This document shows positions 57,105-64,000 of a stretch of DNA of 64,000 bases, piece by piece (the first letter of the stretch is position 1; each line of letters starts with the position of its first letter). The notes under the pieces are model-generated. The model ran no database searches and had not been told where the DNA came from. It was given only the letters and a program-made list of their open reading frames with translations. The DNA comes from Atherinomorus stipes. Its lineage: Eukaryota > Chordata > Actinopteri > Atheriniformes > Atherinidae. The stretch covers positions 186,001 through 250,000 of the forward strand of contig JALJCO010012648.1 of NCBI GenBank assembly GCA_023101725.1. Direction: 5' to 3'. The translations under genes and the position numbers were made by a program.

Positions 57105-57290
57105 CTACAAAGAACACCAGCATCCAGTAAACCCCGCTTTAACAGTATCCTTCAACGTCGTATCAGCAAGGACAATCCCATAATGTTCAGCTATCTCAAT
57201 CAACTGTTCCTTAGAACACAGTTCCAACACCACTTCTGAAGGACATCTAACAAAACCTTGCAAAACAAGAGACATTCTTACAGGACACAC
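57105..57290 (-). pseudogene. gag N-terminal fragment, out of frame with the rest
   Basis: Encodes LELCSKEQLIEIAEHYGI, then LKDTVK, which is the usual beginning of gag in this group of fish gypsy elements. It lies in a different frame from 55901-57070 and ends at a stop before it, so a frameshift separates the gag parts. Confidence 0.7.
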
Positions 57291-57862
57291 TCACCAGGTG
57301 CCAGTCTGGATTTAAGACAAGACACTCCCCCCTATGCTCCAAAACAGCTAACTGCACCCTAGACTCCGTGCAGTCACGTGGTGGGGTGTTATGCACACAA
57401 AACCAGCGGAAGGAATGAGCAACCACAACTGGCCACACACACACCACAACCACGGAGGTGCTCCCGAGCCGATGCTGGGGAAAAGGGAAAAAGGAAGCTC
57501 TACCCACGTTCACTGCCACCTAAAACAACCACACCACGAGCCTCATAAGGAAACTCGCTGATAAGCCTAACCAGGGGAGGACTCCCATCCAAACACAAAT
57601 CCAGAAAAGGCAGAGTGAGCTACAGCCCCCCGCAACTAAAAGCCAACCGAACAAAGGGAACACATGCTCACTGCTCTCTCCTCAAAACGGCCAAACCAAA
57701 TCTCCCCACAAAGGATGAGAAACCAAACCAAAAACCAAATAGTCAAGTTACCAAAGCGAAAGAAGCACAACCAAACCAATACAGCAACACCAAAACTGAA
57801 CAAACCAATGACAAAATACCAAAGTACCAAAATCCAAAAACAAACCACAACAAGCAAAATTT

Positions 57863-57874
57863 GACGAGCCCCCA
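57863..57874 (-). other. primer-binding site, tRNA-Pro type
   Basis: Minus strand TGGGGGCTCGTC two bases inside the 5' LTR. These 12 bases match the known proline-tRNA primer site; the match ends there (AAATTT follows). Confidence 0.75.
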
Positions 57875-57876
57875 CT

Positions 57877-58238
57877 TGTCACGGGCCGGCTCAAAGCCCA
57901 TGACAAGAAATGAGGGGAGACAAGGTTTAGGCCAACCAAACTGCTTTTATTGTAAACAATAATACTAAAAGTTAAACTATAACTAACATGAGGTGTGAAT
58001 ATGTAGGAGTGATGGATGCATGCAGTGTGAGTAAGAATGGAAATGTATGTGCACATATGACTGAGTGCAGAACCAAAGGCAAACCCGAAACCAGAAGACA
58101 AAAGTTACCTGGAGGAGCAGAGAGAGAGTTAGTTAGTGGAATCAAGCTTATATAGTGAGCCACAGGTGACTCCAATTTACAAGGTTCACCTCTGATCAGC
58201 AGAGGGAACCTCCCCTGCAGATCAGAGGAGCCGTGACA
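57877..58238 (-). repeat. 5' LTR of the Ty3/gypsy element
   Basis: Same length and ends as 55249-55610. In minus-strand orientation this copy would provide the promoter for the element's RNA. Confidence 0.93.
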
Positions 58239-58810
58239 TGGGACAAGTGATTGGAAGTCGTTTTCAGCATTAACAGAATGAAAATGAGGATGCATTTTTT
58301 TCAGGGAGCCATGTTCAATAGAAATGTTAAATTCTGAATGTTTATCTTCATTATTTTTCTGTTGGAAAACACTCTGTCTCAGCTTAAAGCCTCCAAGTTT
58401 ATATTACTCTATTATTTCAATAACTCACAAGTATCTTTGCTGACTTTTTTTAAATTATTATTTTCATGTAAATGAAAGATACACTTTTTTCAGTCGGGTA
58501 GGCCTATGTGTTTTCAATATAAATCTTGTATTCTGTTTGGTTCAAGACTCCATGACAGGCTGCCGGCTCCCACTGCCTTTTTTATTCATGCTGCTCTTTT
58601 TTTCATTTCAGGTTTGTATATCAACATGTTTAAATAGCTGTCTGTCAATTTATGGGAATATAATTGAATCAAGTCAAATTGAACTGAAAAAGTGAATTGT
58701 TAGATTAACTGATGCATCAAAAAAATAATTGATGGATAAGTCATTTAAAAAATAACCGTTTACCCCAGCCTTAAAACTATCTTATTAAATGGTGCATCTC
58801 TGACTATAGC

Positions 58811-59080
58811 TTTTACTTCAGACTAAGAAATCAATAACCTTTCAAATTTTATCCCCATTTTTAATTGCCGGTTGGTTTTGGTTGGGTTTTTTTGTTGTTG
58901 TTGTTTTTTTGGGGGGTGGGGGGAGTTAGTCAATTTTCCTGTGCATGACAAAAATCTCCTTAACTCAGCCAGAGGACTTCATTTTGGACATCTGGCTGCC
59001 ATGTATCAGATACTAGCAGGTATTAGCCAACATGTGACTAATTATAATGTTTCTGACAACTTGGTAATGTAACCAACAAC
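58811..59080. other. short non-coding stretch with GTT and G runs
   Basis: TTGTTGTTGTTG and a G-run around 58890-58925. No gene. Confidence 0.5.
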
Positions 59081-59836
59081 TTAAAGGAATAGTACACCCA
59101 AAGAATGACGGTCCCTCATTTTCTACTCACCCCGATGCTGAAGAACACTCTGAAGCACTTTTTTGATATCTCAAATGCAGCTGGAGATCTGGGGAGGCTT
59201 CAAATAATGGAGGTCCCCAGCGCCCGACCCAAAAACGTCAATTAAAGTCCACAAAAACGTGTCAATATTCCTCCATGCTGCTCGTTCAATGTAATCCAAG
59301 TGTCCTGAGTGGGTAGCGTCCTTAATATGCTCGAAACGACATCATTTAGTATATTTTAATAACTTAAACAGTAGTACATGTAGCTGCCGCAAAGCGCATC
59401 CATGAGAGATCAGGACTCTATGGAAGCTGCAGCAGACGAGATCGTGCGTTCTCTTTTTCTTTCTTTCTTTGTTTTAAATCAATTTCCAACCCCTCCTGTG
59501 TTTGTCCCGGTTTGTCTGCAGCTCTGGCGCTCTTAGCACAATGTAAACAGAGAATTTCTTCTTCTACCCTTGCATTATCGGCAGAGTAGGCTCTGTACGC
59601 CAATGCTTCCGTAGTGTCGCGAAAACGCTTCGGCTTGCTTGCAGCAAAAAGGATACAGCACTGTTTAGGCTCTAAAAATGTACTAAATGATGTCGTTTGG
59701 AGTAAATTATGGACGCTACCTATTCAGGACACTTGGATTACATTGGACGAGCAGCATGGAGGAATATTGACAAGTTTTTGTGGACTTTTATGGACCTTCT
59801 TGGCTCGAGCCCCGGCAAACTCCATTTTATCCGGGA
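59081..59836 (-). mobile_element. TTAA-target fold-back element, family D, one arm truncated
   Basis: Begins TTAAAGGAATAGTACACCC. The arms match those of 34839-35698 (GTGTCCTGAGTGGGTAGCGT facing ACGCTACCTATTCAGGACAC). The loop is in the opposite orientation to the other copy, so the whole element is inverted. The right arm ends at TCCATTTTAT without its terminus. Confidence 0.85.
59418..59603 (-). CDS. small open frame in the loop of the second family D element
   Basis: Sixty-one codons that match the loop frame at 35156-35338: AYSADNARVEE, CLHCAK, KQRKKEKE. Extra codons (about six) lie between CAK and EGL. Function unknown; see the entry at 35156. Confidence 0.3.
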   Translation of the reverse strand: MAYRAYSADNARVEEEILCLHCAKSARAADKPGQTQEGLEIDLKQRKKEKENARSRLLQLP

Positions 59837-59837
59837 G

Positions 59838-59868
59838 TCTGTGGTTCGAATCCCACCCGTGCTTTCTT
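59838..59868 (+). other. tRNA 3'-half-like sequence
   Basis: GTGGTTCGAATCCCACCCGT has the T-loop (TTCGAAT) with a complementary GTGG/CCAC stem, as in type-II tRNAs such as tRNA-Leu or tRNA-Ser. No 5' half with a box A precedes it; family D sequence does. It may be a tRNA fragment joined during repair, or the head of an unrecognised SINE. Confidence 0.4.
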
Positions 59869-62491
59869 TCATATTTTGAAACATTTTATTTTCAAACCAT
59901 ACCTATTATAAGTCAAATACTTAAAGGTACGGATAATCTACATTGTATTTGTTGGATGTGGATCATTTATTAGATAAATCCTTTATTTCCTGGTCATGGG
60001 CACTACTGAGATGGTTTGAGTGCAGAGTTGTTTGGGCTGCAGTGGACCCATTTGGACACTAGATGTCACTAAAGAGGAATATGAATGAAACTCCGAGTAC
60101 TGAACCTTTTTCCGAACCAACTGGCTGGAAAGCCTCAATGCTTCATGAAGCTTCATTTGGCCATCACTAGGGGTTTTTTTCTTCTTTTTATGAATCCATG
60201 ATGTATTGATGCTGTCAGGATGGAAGGACCATTTTACCCAGTCGAAAACCAGACATATTACTGTATAAGCAGCTTCAAAGCAAGTCAGTCTGTAGCAGCA
60301 GCAGCTGCACCGTAGTCAAATGACTCTGCAAAGAATGCTGAGATATGAAGTTCTTCCACAATAACAGGGACTTTTCTACGTGCTGGACCAATGGATGAAC
60401 AAAATCTCACCAGATTTTGTTGGTATGGATAAAATTCACACCAATATCACATTTTAAAGCCAATATTTGATGATAATATCAGATATCTCTAGTGGTGACA
60501 CATCTCTTTAGAGTGTGGAAAGAGATGAAGATTAGCAAGAATAGCAAACAGGTTTGTTACTGGTCCCCTTCCTTAGCCATCCTCTGTCTCACATGACTTC
60601 TTCCAGTTTTGGAGGCATCAATAGACACAAGATGTGAACAGATGACGTATAAATCTGAACCAAGTTCAGTTCAGAGTTTCTTTCCACAAAACTGACTTCC
60701 TGGAAGCGGTGGAATAAAACAGCAGCATTAATGAATGGCAGACAGAGGGCTGCGAGAAGTGAAGCCTCAGTGGAAACGAGTTTGTCCGTTGTCTCCTAAG
60801 CCCACAGCTGCCCCCACAGGCCACTGAATGAAAATGTGGTCTCAACCAGTTAAATCCTGTCCTCTTGCTTCGTAGTGATTTTTTCTCTTCGCTGACTCTT
60901 CGCAGCTTTCATTGCCAGAAGTGCCCCCCTGTTTTGGATGGAGTTATTCATAAGGCCAGGACCTCTTCGATTATTCTCCAAGAAAATGCAGGCATGGCCG
61001 TTAATCCGGCCCCGGACCAAGATTAACTCCACTGCTGCGTCTATCCCTCCTTTTTGTTTGTTTGTCTATTTCACACATGCCCCTTTTGCTTATCTCCTGG
61101 AATAGTAAATGCCATTTGTTTTGTTCAAAGTAATTCAGGGTGTATTGGAGTGTGATTGTGCTGCTGAGAAGGGCTGCCAAGGCACAGATAAGCGTGTCAC
61201 TCGTACATCCTCTCAGCTAAGACCCTTATAGACCCCTATGAATACGGTTGTCATATAAATGCATCAGCCATACAGTAAAGCTGTGGGTTATGATTGGAAA
61301 CTTGGATATTGGACATCTGTGTCCTCTCCACAAGGGTGTCTTCAGTCTATATAAAGTTTTCTAAGCTTAAGGCAGAAAGCTAAACTTTTCTTCTACTCTT
61401 CTCTATTTCGTATTTCTTTTAACAGAAATTCATCATAAGTTTGACTTTTTTTGGCGGGTTTGTCGAATGTCTTTCAGTGAAGTCTGAGTTATTGATTGTG
61501 TGGTGCAAACGTCTGAATGCAAGAAGATCTCACACCGACTCTAAATAAAAAGAATGTAATGACATGGAGCTCAGATCAGCCAGCAGTTGCTCGGCACGCT
61601 GACACTGAAGAGGTTTTCTATCATTCAGATGAAAAATGGCTTCATCTGTGCTCAGCCTTATCTTCTTCACTTGTGACCTGCACTCATTCCCCAGACTCAT
61701 TTACAGGAAAAAACCATCCTCTGGCCTCCACATGGCTGAGATGGAGAGAGACAGATACTTGTTAGAAAAGGCACAGTTGTGGTTCACTGGACTCTTACTG
61801 ACCCAGTGAGGGTTTGAAATTCATTCTCAGGAAAGAGTGGCTTGTCTTGCTAGTTAAAGCGTTACACCGCCTCATCTTGTTCACTTCTAATTCCTACAAT
61901 GTGAAGCTTGGCTGAAGTTGCAAAACCAAAAGTAAGGACAGTTCCCTTTCATGTGTATTTTGCAGGGATGCCCTGAGACTGGAGTCATGTTTCACGGTCT
62001 CCAAAAGTTTCCATTAAACTTCATGTGGAACTATTTCAGCTGAACCTGTGATCGGTGAAAATCGTGCCCTGCAAAGGTGGAGCTGAGAGTCAGATTATGT
62101 AGAACTAGAAAAGCACTCAGAGAGCGCAGACCTCCGCCAACCTGCTCAACTCCTTTATCTTTGTGTGTTCTGGATCATAGTATCCAGAATTTTTTCTGGA
62201 TCCAGATCAACTTCCGAAACGTTATAGAACTCATTGAGATACTTTCTTTTAATCGTTTTACCAAACACTCGGGCCATTTGTATGGAGTTATATGCAAAAA
62301 TTCCAAATTCTTTCAGGATATTAAACATAAAACATGCCATCTAGGCGATGGGTGAGTGGCAGGCACTGTGCTGTACTGGGGGGGGGGGAGCTTTTTCGGA
62401 CATTTCCCCGTCCAAGCAGCCATTTCCTCCAAGTCCATCTGGTTCTTTCTGTGGAATAGATTCATTTGCTTGCAGATTCTTTTCAAAGTCC
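59869..62491. other. mostly unique non-coding DNA; possible conserved island
   Basis: No gene recognised. About 60650-61250 is non-repetitive with mixed composition (GCAGCATTAATGAATGGCAG, CAGATAAGCGTGTCACTC) and may be regulatory. A repeat fragment near 62098-62180 (AGCACTCAGAGAGCGCAGAC, CTCCGCCAA) resembles the one at 4673. A G-run lies at 62379-62388. Confidence 0.35.
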
Positions 62492-62850
62492 TAATTAGAG
62501 ATGCACCGATCCGATACTCGCATCGGATATTGGCCCCTGATATTGACTTATTAGCTGGACCAGATATCTGATTAAAGAGGCCGATCCAGAATTCCAATCC
62601 AGTTTTTTCTTTTTTTAAATAATATTATAATAAATGAACACTTGAATTGTGAATAAATAATATGAAGTACATTTATATCAGTGTTCATTTATCTTTTTTA
62701 AAAAGGCTAAATGTTTGTCAATCCTTAAGCCTTCACTCACATGGCAAGGTATACGCTTCATTCACTCAACAGAAGTATCAAATCCATATTGAGTATCGGC
62801 TGATACTCTAAGCCCAAGTCACTGTATCAGACTGGATCGGAAAAAACTAG
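62492..62850 (+). mobile_element. hAT-like relic with AGAGATGCACCGATCCGAT start
   Basis: Starts TTAGAGATGCACCGATCCG and continues GGATATTGGCCCCTGATATT. It ends near GTATCAGACTGGATCGG without the expected GTGCATCTCT terminus. Non-coding. Confidence 0.55.
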
Positions 62851-64000
62851 ATTGTCATTAGAATCAGGATTAGACGTGCACCAATGTGGTGCTGGTGTAC
62901 CAAGACTGAGGATCTCCTGGTTTGTAAAAGCTATGCTGAAGTATACTGTATATCCATGACTCTCACTTTTCTAAACTTTCCTCTTCTAAATTTAAAATAT
63001 CAATTCTCGTAAATTTACGACTTTATTCTCAAAGTCGGTAAAAAAATGACTTAATGTAGCCCTAACACTTCGTATAATGAAAATTCAAAGCATTCATTCT
63101 TCTCTCTGCCACTGAAGAGTCCCAGTGTCACTGAATGCAACAACACCCCAAATCATGATTAAGCCACCTCCGTGCTTCAGTTAGAAAAATGATGTCTTCA
63201 ACAGATTTTCAAAGAAATGATCTCAAGCGTGTTCACATTAATATTTATTAGCCTAAAGCACTTTTCCGTAACCTGCTAGTGGACTTCAGGAAGGACCCAG
63301 CTCTTTTCTCCCCAGTCATCATCTGTAGCACCTCTGCTTTTAGGCTTTTACATGGCCTCAACCGGAGTCAAGGCCATCCAGTGTCATCCACTGCGCTGAG
63401 AAGGTGATCGGCTGCAACCTCCCATCTCTCCACGACATGAAGACCTGTTTCAGGACTGAAGCTGATCCATGTCATCCTGGACAGACTTTTTCAGCCCCCT
63501 CCCCTTCGGATAAATACATCTGCTGCACTTTGTTTTTTAAAAGCCAAGCCTTTTATTATTGATCTTTAAACCAATCATAGTTTTATATTTAAAAGTTTTT
63601 GTTCAACTTTCAGTCTTCAATAAAGCCCATTTCTCTGATGAATGACATTTTTAATTACTGTAGAAACAAAACTTTGATCTGAAAACAGTTCCTGCTTCTT
63701 TCCAGGTTTTGTGAACATTTTAGTAATTTAATTTTCAGTGATAAGCAGCACTTACAGTAAGAGAAAACCGTGGCTAGTGATTGGTGCAGGACAAGGTTTG
63801 AAGAGTGAAAATATTCATAAAGATTTGACGTTTGCATTTCCTGAATTCCCCAAACACCGACTGTAAATAAGCTATAGCTTTGACAAGCTTATTACAGTCT
63901 GACAGCTCAGGGAAAGATATGAGACCGAGACACTTCTGGCGTCCCCAAGTCTTTGTGTGGTCCTCCTTTCTTCTCTTTATAGCTCAAAATGAGATTATTT
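62851..64000. other. non-coding stretch to the window edge
   Basis: AT-rich, no domain in short frames (for example 63655-63837, -), no repeat ends recognised. Confidence 0.35.

Larger units (their letters stand above)
55249..58238 (-). mobile_element. Ty3/gypsy LTR retrotransposon, internally deleted, young
   Basis: Two 362-bp LTRs flank 2.27 kb of internal sequence read on the minus strand. It keeps gag-like, protease and integrase zinc-binding parts but lacks reverse transcriptase, RNase H and the integrase core. A tRNA-Pro-type primer site and a purine tract are in place. It could only move with proteins from a complete relative. Insertion is inside the hAT at 54825-58773, between AATTTCA and TGGGACAAG. 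Depending on where the LTR is said to start, the flanks give either a CATG duplication or none. Confidence 0.93.
54825..58773 (-). mobile_element. second-level hAT, same family as 15089-16789
   Basis: The left end TAGGGCTGGGACGACGCC is the complement of the right end of the 15-kb copy, and CCGTTTACCCCAGCCTTA of its left end. The target duplication TAATTATC/AAACTATC matches at six of eight. Minus the LTR element it is about 960 bp, lacking the GC-rich insert of the other copy. CAAAGATGGCGGC is at 54900-54912. Confidence 0.85.
54524..58802 (+). mobile_element. outer hAT-type element of a three-level nest
   Basis: The ends CAGAGATGCACAATATTA and AAATGGTGCATCTCTG are inverted. The flanks ATTGTAGC (54516-54523) and ACTATAGC (58803-58810) form an 8-bp target duplication with two transitions. 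Only about 300 bp on the left and 30 bp on the right are its own sequence; the rest is later insertions. Confidence 0.75.

Overview
The window reads as a gene-poor stretch of a ray-finned (teleost) fish genome: a large intergenic region or a large intron. The inference rests on the repeats. A Tc1-type transposon, an L2-type LINE with a TTGAA-repeat tail, tRNA-derived SINEs, many hAT derivatives, a Ty3/gypsy element and many TTAA-target inverted-repeat elements are packed and nested here, as is typical of teleosts. I recognise no host protein-coding gene. The long open frames belong to transposable elements, and most short ones look like chance.

Layout. 1-2282: two TGGA/GAAT microsatellite arrays around a unique stretch. 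3706-4935: TTAA-type element remnants. 7998-10080: an inverted-repeat element split at a TTAA by a second element (8022-9536) that carries what looks like a promoter, first exon and splice donor of a P2X7-ballast-type protein. 10463-12741: small hAT and palindromic MITEs and a broken hAT transposase. 15089-16789: a hAT with a perfect 8-bp target duplication and a nested GC-rich insert. 17292-25166: a TTAA element, a Tc1 interrupted by a SINE, and a large hAT relic holding a BED finger, a TTAA MITE and a second SINE. 28005-28525: a hAT MITE with a perfect target duplication. 33280-38987: more TTAA, PIF-like and other MITEs.

The most unusual block is 40195-48307. A TTAA MITE, a LINE fragment with an intact 798-residue reverse transcriptase frame, another TTAA MITE and a third TTAA element abut base to base. 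Inside the last lies a 2.26-kb palindromic fold-back element (44877-47139), flanked by a CACGAG duplication. One arm contains an array of about fifteen 21-22 bp units built on the palindromes TCTCGTTATAACGAGA and TCTCGTTTAAACGAGA. It has no open frame of note and I cannot place it in a known superfamily; it is the best candidate here for something undescribed.

54524-58802 is a three-level nest: hAT inside hAT inside which sits a young Ty3/gypsy deletion derivative whose two 362-bp LTRs differ by eye at one base.

Between the elements are TAAT-rich, non-repetitive islands (about 13.2, 26.4-27.0, 32.5-33.0, 51.0-51.8 and 60.7-61.2 kb) that resemble vertebrate conserved non-coding DNA. Only alignment to other fish could show this. 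Six TTAA families share the terminus TTAAAG, which suggests one transposase machinery served all of them; no transposase for them is encoded here.
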